A stretch of 64,000 nt of DNA from Andreprevotia sp. IGB-42 (GTDB lineage: Bacteria; Pseudomonadota; Gammaproteobacteria; Burkholderiales; Chitinibacteraceae): assembly GCF_009848685.1 (NCBI RefSeq), contig NZ_WXTX01000003.1, forward strand, positions 186,001 to 250,000, given 5' to 3'. This document shows positions 56,248 to 64,000 of the stretch, piece after piece. The notes under the pieces were generated by a model. It had not been told where the DNA came from and did no database searches. It saw nothing but the letters and a program-made list of their open reading frames with translations. The translations under genes were made by a program, and so were the position numbers. Position 1 is the stretch's first letter; each line of letters begins with the position of its first letter.

Positions 56248-57030
56248 TTATACCGGCAGTGCTGCCAGTTGCGGCAGCACTTGTGCATGTATTGCCGGAT
56301 TGGCGGATGCAACCACCCTGCCCTCGCTCCCCAGCACCAGTGGCTTGCCCTGCCAATCGCTCATCACCCCACCTGCAGCCTGCACTACTGGTGCCAGCGC
56401 CGCAAAATCGTGCAGCTTGAGCCCTTCCTCGATCACCAGTTCCAGCCAGCCACTGGCTACCTGTGCATACAGATAACCATCGCCACCGTAAATCGGATAA
56501 CGGCACGCCTTGACCAGCGCATCGAATACCGGCTTGGCCACATCCAGGTATTCCGGGCCGGTGGTACCGATACGTGCGGCGGCAATCTCGCCAATCTCGC
56601 TGCTGTGCAGCGGCTGGCCATTGAGCGTTGCCGGCACGCCTACGCCACCCATCCAGCGGTCTTCGGTAATCGGCTGGTTGATCACGCCGAGCACCGGCAC
56701 GCCCTTGTACAGCAGGCCGATCAGCGTGACGAACAACGGCCGCCCTACGGTGAACGACTTGGTGCCATCCACCGGGTCCAGCACCCATACCCAATCGGCA
56801 TCGGCGTTTTCTTCACCGTACTCTTCGCCGATGATGCCGTCCGTTGGTCGGCTGGCGGCAATCAGGTTGCGCATCACCCGCTCTGCTTCACGATCTGCCT
56901 GGGTGACCGGGCTGGCATCAAGCTTGTCGTCTATCGACAGCGGGCTGCGGTAATAGCCACGGATCACGGCGGCACTGGCATCGGCCAATTGCTGGGCCAG
57001 TGCAATCTGGGCAGGGCTTGCGGAAGTCAT
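56248..57030 (-). CDS. Inositol-monophosphatase-family phosphatase, histidinol-phosphatase (HisN)-like
   Basis: A 260-residue Mg-dependent phosphatase. The metal motifs are IIGEEYGEE (about residues 68-76), WVLDPVDGTKSF (about 84-95) and a C-terminal LHDFAALAPVVQAAGG. The wording of these motifs is closest to HisN-type histidinol-phosphate phosphatases, though IMPase-family specificity is hard to call. The ATG at 57030 has GGAG at eight bases. An exact GTCTAGAC sits 15 bases upstream of the ATG, the same palindrome found before the phosphonate genes. A phosphatase for a sugar or amino-alcohol phosphate linked to AEP metabolism is a possible alternative. Confidence 0.82.
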   Translation of the reverse strand: MTSASPAQIALAQQLADASAAVIRGYYRSPLSIDDKLDASPVTQADREAERVMRNLIAASRPTDGIIGEEYGEENADADWVWVLDPVDGTKSFTVGRPLFVTLIGLLYKGVPVLGVINQPITEDRWMGGVGVPATLNGQPLHSSEIGEIAAARIGTTGPEYLDVAKPVFDALVKACRYPIYGGDGYLYAQVASGWLELVIEEGLKLHDFAALAPVVQAAGGVMSDWQGKPLVLGSEGRVVASANPAIHAQVLPQLAALPV

Positions 57031-57044
57031 CGGGTACTCCAAAG

Positions 57045-57052
57045 GTCTAGAC
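57045..57052. promoter_or_regulatory. GTCTAGAC operator before the HisN-like gene
   Basis: An exact palindrome 15-22 bases before the ATG, next to the ribosome-binding site. A bound repressor here would act as a roadblock. The flank AGGTCTAGACGT shares one half-site with the phn operators. Confidence 0.55.
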
Positions 57053-57117
57053 GTGCAGGAGGCTATCACGTCAGCAGCAGCGCAACTACCGCAGCGCGTG
57101 ACGATTTTCTTACTTCA

Positions 57118-57136
57118 ATAAATGAGAATGGTTATT
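57118..57136. promoter_or_regulatory. Fur-box-like site upstream of the bacterioferritin genes
   Basis: ATAAATGAGAATGGTTATT matches the 19-base Fur consensus at about 12 positions, in an AT-rich block unlike its surroundings. It lies 60 bases upstream of the bfr promoter. An upstream position would fit indirect or activating control. Confidence 0.5.
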
Positions 57137-57196
57137 TCAATTAATTGCGAATGAATATCAAATTCATAGTCAATTAGGTTTATTTAATCAAATCAA

Positions 57197-57225
57197 TTCA
57201 AATCACCCCATAAACCCGATAAAAT
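57197..57225 (+). promoter_or_regulatory. Promoter of the bacterioferritin operon
   Basis: TTCAAA, exactly 17 bases, TAAAAT; 32 bases before the ATG of the first bacterioferritin. Confidence 0.6.
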
Positions 57226-57228
57226 ATT

Positions 57229-57245
57229 GCTTATTCGAAATAAGC
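57229..57245. promoter_or_regulatory. Palindrome over the bacterioferritin transcription start
   Basis: GCTTATT-CGA-AATAAGC has perfect seven-base arms. It lies just downstream of the -10 and abuts the GGAG ribosome site (57246-57249). It is a candidate operator or leader hairpin. Confidence 0.5.
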
Positions 57246-57257
57246 GGAGCATGCATC

Positions 57258-57728
57258 ATGCAAGGCGACAAGAAAGTGCTCAAAGCGCTTAACGGCGTAC
57301 TCGGCAATGAATTGACCGCAATCAACCAGTATTTCCTGCATGCGCGCATGTTCAAGAACTGGGGCTACAAGCGCCTGAACGACCGCGCATACCACGAATC
57401 GATCGATGCGATGAAGCGCGCAGACAAGTTGATCGAACGCATCCTGTTCCTGGAAGGGTTACCCAATCTGCAGCAGTTGGGCAAGCTCTTCATCGGCGAG
57501 CAGGTGAGCGAGATGCTCGATTGTGACGTCAAACTCGTCAATCTGCACCTGCCGGTGCTGCGCGAAGCGATTGCCTTGTGTGAAACCCTGCAGGATTACG
57601 TATCGCGTGATCTGCTGGAAGATCTGCTGGAAGAAGGCGAAGAATACCTCGACTGGCTGGAAACCCAGGCAGAGCTGCAGGTATCGATGGGCCTGCCCAA
57701 TTACCTGCAATCACAGACCGGCGAATAA
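57258..57728 (+). CDS. bfr: Bacterioferritin, haem-binding subunit type (ferroxidase-deficient)
   Basis: A 156-residue bacterioferritin, the subunit of the 24-mer iron store. It keeps the haem-ligand Met52 (DAMKRAD). Compared with E. coli Bfr it lacks most ferroxidase ligands: position 51 is Ala, 54 is Arg, 94 is Val and 130 is Tyr; Glu18 and the Glu127 equivalent remain. It therefore resembles the haem-binding, catalytically poor partner of two-subunit bacterioferritins. The next gene, 11 bases downstream, has the opposite pattern. The promoter, Fur-like box and palindrome upstream suggest iron control. The residue comparison is from memory. Confidence 0.95.
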   Translation: MQGDKKVLKALNGVLGNELTAINQYFLHARMFKNWGYKRLNDRAYHESIDAMKRADKLIERILFLEGLPNLQQLGKLFIGEQVSEMLDCDVKLVNLHLPVLREAIALCETLQDYVSRDLLEDLLEEGEEYLDWLETQAELQVSMGLPNYLQSQTGE

Positions 57729-57739
57729 GGAGTGCACGC

Positions 57740-58213
57740 ATGAAAGGCAATACACTGATCATCGACGCGCTCAATCTGTTGCTGGCCGCCGAACTCACCT
57801 CCATCGACCAGTATTTCGTGCATAGCCAGATGTATCACAATTGGGGCTATCACAAGCTGTTCGAGCGCATCGATCACGAACGGGGCGATGAAATCGGCCA
57901 TGCCACGCGCCTGATCGAACGCATCCTGTTTCTGGGGGGCCTGCCCAATGTGGCAGCGCGCACCGCACTACGCCTGGGTAGCGATGTGCCGGGCATGCTC
58001 AAGAACGATCTGGACACCGAATACGAAGTGGCTGCGCTGCTGAAAAAGACCATGGCACTGGCTGAATCGGTGCAGGATTACGTCACCCGCAACATCCTGC
58101 TGCAACTATTGGACGATACCGAGCAGGATCATGCGCACTGGCTGGAACAGCAACTGGGACTCATCAACGCCATCGGCCTGCCCAACTATCTGCAGCTCAA
58201 AGCGGCAGACTGA
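57740..58213 (+). CDS. Bacterioferritin, ferroxidase subunit type (no haem methionine)
   Basis: A 157-residue bacterioferritin paralogue. It has the full ferroxidase set at the E. coli positions: Glu18, Glu51 and His54 (GDEIGHAT), Glu94, and Glu127/His130 (EQDHAHW). The haem-ligand position 52 is Ile rather than Met. It should oxidise Fe(II) but not ligate haem in the usual way. An AAGGAG site precedes the ATG. Co-transcription with the upstream paralogue suggests a mixed 24-mer in which haem and ferroxidase functions are split. Confidence 0.94.
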   Translation: MKGNTLIIDALNLLLAAELTSIDQYFVHSQMYHNWGYHKLFERIDHERGDEIGHATRLIERILFLGGLPNVAARTALRLGSDVPGMLKNDLDTEYEVAALLKKTMALAESVQDYVTRNILLQLLDDTEQDHAHWLEQQLGLINAIGLPNYLQLKAAD

Positions 58214-58256
58214 GCCCGCGCGGGTTACTGCTACCACCATTCAACACGGCAAACAG

Positions 58257-58281
58257 AAACGGGGCACAAGCCCCGTTTTCG
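58257..58281. terminator. Terminator between the bfr pair and bfd
   Basis: Stem AAACGGGGC/GCCCCGTTT with a four-base loop and T-rich right side, between convergent genes. It is almost the same sequence as the typA terminator. Confidence 0.85.
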
Positions 58282-58302
58282 TTATGCGGGCGTACCTTGC
58301 AC

Positions 58303-58509
58303 TCAGGCAGGCACCAGCGCAATCTGCCACGCCGGCTGGCGTTGCTTGTCGAGCGCTTCATCCATCACGTCGCGCGCGCAACTGGCGCACTTGCCGCAGC
58401 AGCTTGCCACTTCGGTGGCTTGTTGCAGCTGTTTGAACGTGCGCACGCCACCATTTACCGCCTTGCGGATGTCACGGTCAGTTACGCCATTGCAAACACA
58501 TACGTACAT
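58303..58509 (-). CDS. bfd: Bacterioferritin-associated ferredoxin Bfd
   Basis: A 68-residue [2Fe-2S] ferredoxin that reduces the bacterioferritin core to release iron. The cluster cysteines are in YVCVCNGVTD and SCCGKCASC, the classic Bfd pattern. The start MYVCVCN at 58509 is the family norm; an ATG five codons earlier (58524) is possible. A near-consensus Fur box lies immediately upstream, so iron limitation should induce it. It is convergent with the bfr operon. Confidence 0.94.
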   Translation of the reverse strand: MYVCVCNGVTDRDIRKAVNGGVRTFKQLQQATEVASCCGKCASCARDVMDEALDKQRQPAWQIALVPA

Positions 58510-58525
58510 GGAGAGCCCACTCATT

Positions 58526-58544
58526 GATAAGCGTTCTCATTATC
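58526..58544. promoter_or_regulatory. Fur box of bfd
   Basis: GATAAGCGTTCTCATTATC matches the Fur consensus at 14 of 19 positions, including both outer arms GATAA and CATTATC. It lies 17 bases upstream of the bfd start. Confidence 0.8.
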
Positions 58545-58617
58545 CAGAAAACTTGCCACCCTGCCAAGTGCGAACGACTCTCAATCCGCATGCAGCCTGC
58601 ATGCACCGACAAACGGC

Positions 58618-58645
58618 AAAAAAACCCGCATCGCTGCGGGTTTTT
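58618..58645 (-). terminator. Terminator of purA
   Basis: Stem AAACCCGCA/TGCGGGTTT with a four-base loop, followed on the minus strand by a long T-run. It lies about 15 bases after the purA stop. Confidence 0.9.
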
Positions 58646-58659
58646 CATCTGGCGGCATA

Positions 58660-59979
<1,320 letters not shown>

Positions 59980-60077
59980 TCAAATTAGTACTGGGCGTTT
60001 AGCCCGGGCGCGCAGCCGCGGCGGCAGCCTACGCGCTTGGCCGGCCCACGTCAAAAGCACGGGCCGGACGGAAAAAA

Positions 60078-61226
60078 TCAGCTCAGCGCCACCACTTGCC
60101 ATTGCGTGCCGATCAGTTGCAGCACGCGATCGCATGGCGACTCATCCAGGCGTACATCCAGATCCACCAGTACGGTCTCGCCGGCAGCGCGCAGCGCGCG
60201 GATGGCAGCAATCAAACTCGGTTCATCGCCGGCCGGCGCCAGGATGGCGGGTGGCGCAGCGGGGAATGGCAAGTGCGTGAGCGCACGCAGGTCCAGGCTG
60301 AAACCGGTGGCCGGGCGCGAGCGGCCAAACTTTTCACCCACGCTGTCATAGCGGCCACCGCGGGCAATCGCGTTGGCAAAGCCGGCGGTATACGCGGCAA
60401 ACACCAGGCCGGTATGGTAATCGCTGCTTTTCACTTCAGCCAGGTCAAAACGGTAGCCGATACCGCGCGCAGTCAATGCATCGGCGAGTGCCTGCAAGGC
60501 GGTCAATGCCTCGCTCACACCGGCAATCTGCAGCGGCAGCACGCTGCGCGCGCGCTCGATCACGCCTGCACCGCCATACAGTGTCGGCAATGCCAGCAGG
60601 CCGGCCACGATCACTGCGTCAATGCCGGCGGTGGTTTCACGCAATGTGGGCAGGTCTTTCTGCTGCAGCGCGTCGAATACCGCATCACGTGCATCACCCT
60701 TCAGCCCGGCGGCATTGGCCAGCGCGTGGAACAGGCCGATATGGCCGATATCCAGCGAGATCTGCGCCAGTCCGGCAAGTTGCAGGCTTTCCACCAGCAG
60801 TTCGATCACTTCCACGTCGGCGGCAATGCCGACATGGCCGTAGATTTCCGCGCCGATCTGGCGCGGCTCACGGCTGGACAGGATACCGTCCGGCCGGCTG
60901 TGCACCACCGAATCGGCATAGCATAACCGCGCCACGCCCTGCCGGTTGAGGATGTGCGCATCGATACGCGCCACTTGCGGCGTGATATCGGCGCGCACCC
61001 CCATCTGGCGGCCGGATAATTCATCCACCAGTTTGAAGGTCTTGAGATTCAGCGCCGGGTCATCCAGCACGAACAGTGATTCGACGTATTCGATCAACGG
61101 CGGCATCACCAGCTCGTAGCCGTAACGGCCAAACAGATCGAGCAGGCTGCGGCGCAGCGTTTCAGTCTGGCGCGCTTCGCGCGGCAGCACGTCGGCAATG
61201 TTCTCGGGCAGGATCCAGTTTCGCAT
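60078..61226 (-). CDS. hisZ: ATP phosphoribosyltransferase regulatory subunit HisZ
   Basis: A 382-residue paralogue of histidyl-tRNA synthetase without aminoacylation activity. It pairs with short-form HisG and is needed for histidine synthesis. WILPENIADVLPREARQ opens the protein. It keeps class II synthetase features (MGVRADITPQVARI, ARGGRYDSVGEKFGR) but has no anticodon-binding domain. Location between DUF2065 and purA is the usual betaproteobacterial order. HisG is not in the window. Confidence 0.96.
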   Translation of the reverse strand: MRNWILPENIADVLPREARQTETLRRSLLDLFGRYGYELVMPPLIEYVESLFVLDDPALNLKTFKLVDELSGRQMGVRADITPQVARIDAHILNRQGVARLCYADSVVHSRPDGILSSREPRQIGAEIYGHVGIAADVEVIELLVESLQLAGLAQISLDIGHIGLFHALANAAGLKGDARDAVFDALQQKDLPTLRETTAGIDAVIVAGLLALPTLYGGAGVIERARSVLPLQIAGVSEALTALQALADALTARGIGYRFDLAEVKSSDYHTGLVFAAYTAGFANAIARGGRYDSVGEKFGRSRPATGFSLDLRALTHLPFPAAPPAILAPAGDEPSLIAAIRALRAAGETVLVDLDVRLDESPCDRVLQLIGTQWQVVALS

Positions 61227-61244
61227 TTTTTCTTTCTATTCAAA

Positions 61245-61277
61245 CCAAAAGCCCGCCGGCCAAGGCCGGACGGGCGG
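61245..61277 (-). terminator. Hairpin between DUF2065 and hisZ (possible partial terminator)
   Basis: GCCCGCCGGCC pairs with GGCCGGACGGGC (one bulged base); on the minus strand TTTTGG follows. It could lower read-through from the hfl genes into hisZ-purA. Confidence 0.55.
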
Positions 61278-61296
61278 AAGTCATCATTTTAACGGA

Positions 61297-61482
61297 TTAA
61301 AGCAAGATAAGCGCGATCAGCAAGCCAACCATCATCGAGACGAAGCCGACAATGCGCACCTGCTTGTTGCTCATCATGGCCAGGCGGCCCATGGTACGGC
61401 GCCACAAACCCGGCACGGCAAACGGCAGGATACCTTCCAGCACCAGCACGAGGGCCAGTGCCAGAATCAGGCTGTCAGTCAC
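61297..61482 (-). CDS. DUF2065 small membrane protein
   Basis: A 61-residue protein with two membrane helices (about residues 4-22 and 43-60) and the conserved central WRRTMGRLAMM segment of DUF2065 (YjeT-like). The function is unknown. It consistently follows hflC. The start overlaps the hflC stop by four bases, so it is translationally coupled. Confidence 0.9.
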   Translation of the reverse strand: MTDSLILALALVLVLEGILPFAVPGLWRRTMGRLAMMSNKQVRIVGFVSMMVGLLIALILL

Positions 61483-62354
61483 TTGCCATTGCCCTTGGGG
61501 TTCTTCATGTACTTGAAGAAGTCAGAGCTCGGGTCCACCACCAGCACATCGCTTTTCTTGGAAAAGCTCTGCTTGTAGGCATCCAGGCTCTTGTAGAACG
61601 CGTAAAACTCCGGGTTGCGGCCATAGGCATCGGCATAGATCGCGGCAGCCTTGCCATCGCCCTCACCCTTGAGCTGCTGGGCGGTATTGTATGCATCAGC
61701 CAGGATCACTTCACGCTGCCTGTCGGCATCGGCCTTGATCTTTTCTGCCTCCGCACTGCCTTCGGCGCGCAACTGGTTGGCCACTGCCTTGCGCTCGGAC
61801 TGCATGCGCTCATAAACGGACGTCAGCGTGCTGTCTTCGAGTTCGACGCGCTTGATGCGTACATCGATCACCTTCACGCCGATACGCGCGGCATCGGCAT
61901 CCGCCACTGCACGCACCTTGGCCATCACTTCATCGCGCTTGCCACTGATCACGTCCTGTACGGTGCGCTTGCCGAACTCGTCACGCAGCATGTTGTTGAC
62001 GGTGTTGCGCAAGCGGTCAATCGCCTTGGCCTCGTTGACGCCAACCGCCTTGTAGTAGCGCTCCACATCGATGATCTGCCATTTGATGAAGCTGTCCGCC
62101 TTGACGTTCATCTTCTCGATGGTCTGGATGCGGGCGGGGCTTTGCGCATCGATGGTCTGGATACGGTTATCGAAATAACGTACCTCCTGCAGCAGCGGCA
62201 CCTTGAAATTGAAACCCGGCGTCTTGATCACGCGCTTGGCTTCAGAAAACTGGAAGATCACTGCGGACTGGCGCTGGTCGACGGTAAAGAACGACAGGCT
62301 CAATACAAACAGCACCACCAGGATGACAGCAAGAGTAGGAAGAATGCGGTTCAT
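61479..62354 (-). CDS. hflC: FtsH modulator HflC
   Basis: A 291-residue SPFH protein with an N-terminal membrane anchor (residues about 5-25) and a large periplasmic band-7 domain. FTVDQRQSAVIFQF, IQTIEKMNVKADSFIKW and the coiled-coil region ERKAVANQLRAEG are typical. With HflK it forms a cage around FtsH and controls degradation of membrane proteins. It starts 13 bases after the hflK stop. Confidence 0.97.
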   Translation of the reverse strand: MNRILPTLAVILVVLFVLSLSFFTVDQRQSAVIFQFSEAKRVIKTPGFNFKVPLLQEVRYFDNRIQTIDAQSPARIQTIEKMNVKADSFIKWQIIDVERYYKAVGVNEAKAIDRLRNTVNNMLRDEFGKRTVQDVISGKRDEVMAKVRAVADADAARIGVKVIDVRIKRVELEDSTLTSVYERMQSERKAVANQLRAEGSAEAEKIKADADRQREVILADAYNTAQQLKGEGDGKAAAIYADAYGRNPEFYAFYKSLDAYKQSFSKKSDVLVVDPSSDFFKYMKNPKGNGK

Positions 62355-62367
62355 GGTGCTTTCCTCC

Positions 62368-63543
62368 TTAGCGGCTATCGCGCTCGGAGCGCGAAGGAAT
62401 CGGGTTGGCAGGGATCACAGGCGCAGCGGCAGCTTCCTGCGCAACGGTCTTGGGTGCTTCGGGCGCTGTTGCGGCATTGGCCTGCATCAGCTTGTCCAGC
62501 GGCAGGTACAACAGGTTGCCACCGGCTTTCTGGTCAACCAGCAACTTGGTGGTGTTCTGGAACACCTGCTGCATGGTGTCGAGATACATGCGATCACGCG
62601 TGACCTGCGGCGCCTTCGCATACTGCTCGGCCACCTGCTTGAAGCGGGAAGCATCACCTTCGGCACGCGCCACGACCTGCTGCTTGTAGCCCAGTGCCTC
62701 TTCGTTCAGACGTGCGGCCATACCGCTGGCGCGCGGTACCACGTCGTTGGCATAGGCTGTGCCTTCGTTGATCAGACGTGCCTTGTCCTGACGCGCCTTG
62801 ACCGCGTCGGAGAACGACGCCTGCACATCGTTGGGGGGCTGCACATCGGAAATGTTGACCCGGGCAATCTGGATGCCGGTGCCATATTTATCCAGCAACT
62901 CCTGCATCAACTCCTTGGTGTCTTCACCGATCTTGCCGCGGCCTTCGTTCAGCACGAAGTCCACCTTGTTCTTGCCAACCACTTCACGGATCGACGTTTC
63001 CGCCGCCTGCTTCACCAGATCGTTACCCAGCGTCTCGCGCGTCTGCTCGATGCTGCGGTTGTTGAACAGGAAGTCCTTGGCGGATTTGAGCGTGTACTGG
63101 ATTTCCAGCTGGATCTCGATCAGGTTCTGGTCACCCGTCAGCATCATCGCTTCATCCTGGCCAGCACCCGCCTGGGCGGCGGTGCCCACTTCCAGGCTAC
63201 GGATTTCAGTAACGTTGACGATTTCGCGGCGCTCGATCGGCCAAGGCAGATGCCAGTGCAGGCCAGAATTTTCCACCGTGCCTGCATAACTGCCAAAGCG
63301 CGTGATCACGGCGTTTTCACGCTCATCAACCACGTAAAAGCCAGAAGCGGCCCAAAGCACCACCAGCACACCAACGACGATACCTGCGCCCGCAGCACCG
63401 GCATTGCCGCGATCAGGCTGCGGGTTGTTATTGCCATTGCTGCCAAACAGGCCGGAAAGTTTGTTTTTGACGTTACGGAAGATATCGTCGAGGTCCGGTG
63501 GGCCATTACGGCGGCCACCCCACTGCGGATCGTTCTGGCTCAT
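62368..63543 (-). CDS. hflK: FtsH modulator HflK
   Basis: A 391-residue partner of HflC. A cytoplasmic Gly/Arg/Pro-rich N-terminus with GPPDLDDIF is followed by a membrane helix (about residues 50-72). The band-7 domain (SGFYVVDERENAVITRFG) and a coiled coil end in a Pro/Ala tail. The start overlaps the hflX stop by four bases. Confidence 0.97.
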   Translation of the reverse strand: MSQNDPQWGGRRNGPPDLDDIFRNVKNKLSGLFGSNGNNNPQPDRGNAGAAGAGIVVGVLVVLWAASGFYVVDERENAVITRFGSYAGTVENSGLHWHLPWPIERREIVNVTEIRSLEVGTAAQAGAGQDEAMMLTGDQNLIEIQLEIQYTLKSAKDFLFNNRSIEQTRETLGNDLVKQAAETSIREVVGKNKVDFVLNEGRGKIGEDTKELMQELLDKYGTGIQIARVNISDVQPPNDVQASFSDAVKARQDKARLINEGTAYANDVVPRASGMAARLNEEALGYKQQVVARAEGDASRFKQVAEQYAKAPQVTRDRMYLDTMQQVFQNTTKLLVDQKAGGNLLYLPLDKLMQANAATAPEAPKTVAQEAAAAPVIPANPIPSRSERDSR

Positions 63544-64000
63544 GTAGTCTCGTTTTCCTCGCTGGATTGGCTCATTGCTTCGACCAGAGCGGCGCGCAGC
63601 AAGTCTAGTCCTTCCCCACGCATAGCGCTGACACGCACGGCATGGATTTTACCATACTCATCCCGCTCTACTGCGGGCTGCCCGTCCTTCAGGTCAATCT
63701 TGTTCCAGACCATCAATTGCGGAATCCGTTCCGCATCAATTTCACCCAGTACGTAATTTACAGCTTCAACCTGTGCTTCACGCATCGGATGATTCACATC
63801 CACCACATGCAAAAGCAGATCCGCATGGATGGTTTCTTCAAGGGTGGCGCGAAACGCCGCCACCAGGGTATGAGGCAGATTGCGGATAAACCCGACGGTA
63901 TCGGATATCACCACCGAATGCTCGGCATCCAGAAACAATTTGCGTGACGTGGTATCGAGCGTGGCAAATAACTGATCCGCTGCATATATCTTGGCTTTGG
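63540..64000 (-). CDS. hflX: GTPase HflX (C-terminal part, cut by window edge)
   Basis: The frame runs from the window end to a stop at 63540, giving the last 153 codons of HflX, a ribosome-splitting GTPase induced by stress. It starts within the G2 region (TLDTTSRKL). G3 is DTVGFIRNLP and G4 is WNKIDL. The protein ends shortly after the GTPase domain. The start codon lies outside the window. It overlaps hflK by four bases, as in other betaproteobacteria. Confidence 0.95.
   Translation of the reverse strand, partial: KAKIYAADQLFATLDTTSRKLFLDAEHSVVISDTVGFIRNLPHTLVAAFRATLEETIHADLLLHVVDVNHPMREAQVEAVNYVLGEIDAERIPQLMVWNKIDLKDGQPAVERDEYGKIHAVRVSAMRGEGLDLLRAALVEAMSQSSEENETT

Overview
The window looks like a betaproteobacterial chromosome, most likely Neisseriales (Chromobacteriaceae/Chitinibacteraceae-like). 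The support is a high-GC genome with an RmpM-like OmpA protein, a DUF3460 gene (a betaproteobacterial family), the gene order hflX-hflK-hflC-DUF2065-hisZ-purA, and lolA-rarA-serS. No insertion sequence, phage gene or CRISPR array was seen. The placement is an inference from gene content, not a database result.

Layout. 1-9.7 kb: housekeeping genes (gyrA, an OmpA/RmpM-like protein, lolA, rarA, serS, an NfeD/SPFH membrane pair, a DHH phosphoesterase). 9.7-16.1 kb: an ArnD-like deacetylase, a periplasmic SRPBCC protein, a PilZ protein and the first type II secretion block (gspC-gspD-gspE). 16.2-16.45 kb: tRNA-Val and tRNA-Asp. 16.5-22.5 kb: a PAS membrane protein, hrpA and a Rossmann-fold protein. 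22.5-29.3 kb: aminophosphonate (2-aminoethylphosphonate, AEP) catabolism and uptake (FAD oxidoreductase, phnX, phnW, a fused permease, phnT and a PhnZ-like HD oxygenase). 29.4-36.8 kb: a probable eight-gene operon with a PLP decarboxylase, a PaaK-like adenylate-forming enzyme, an aminotransferase, four AidA/PixA-family proteins and a cysteine hydrolase. 36.8-37.7 kb: about 1 kb without a convincing gene. 37.7-38.8 kb: phnS, the AEP-binding protein. 38.9-44.6 kb: M61 peptidase, REC-REC-GGDEF protein, hslR, typA. 44.8-48.9 kb: the second type II secretion block (gspF-G-H-I-J-K). 48.9-56 kb: purU, a frameshifted small gene, trmL, a secreted ParB-like protein, truncated haemoglobin, purT, a VIT-like membrane protein and a chemoreceptor. 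56-58.6 kb: DUF3460, a histidinol-phosphatase-like gene, two bacterioferritins and bfd. 58.6-64 kb: purA, hisZ, DUF2065, hflC, hflK and the C-terminal part of hflX.

How the genes work together. PhnS and the PhnT/permease pair should import AEP. PhnW and PhnX convert it through phosphonoacetaldehyde to acetaldehyde and phosphate. The FAD enzyme and PhnZ-like oxygenase probably let modified AEPs enter the pathway. The palindrome GTCTAGAC, a GntR/HutC-like operator core, lies in front of the phnZ operon (twice) and phnS, in degenerate form before phnW, and in front of a histidinol-phosphatase-like gene 18 kb beyond phnS. No GntR gene is in the window. The AidA/PixA operon separates phnS from the rest of the uptake genes and is the best candidate for an undescribed system. 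The two bacterioferritins have complementary defects: one keeps the haem methionine but lacks most ferroxidase ligands, the other the reverse. With bfd and Fur-like boxes they form an iron-storage module.
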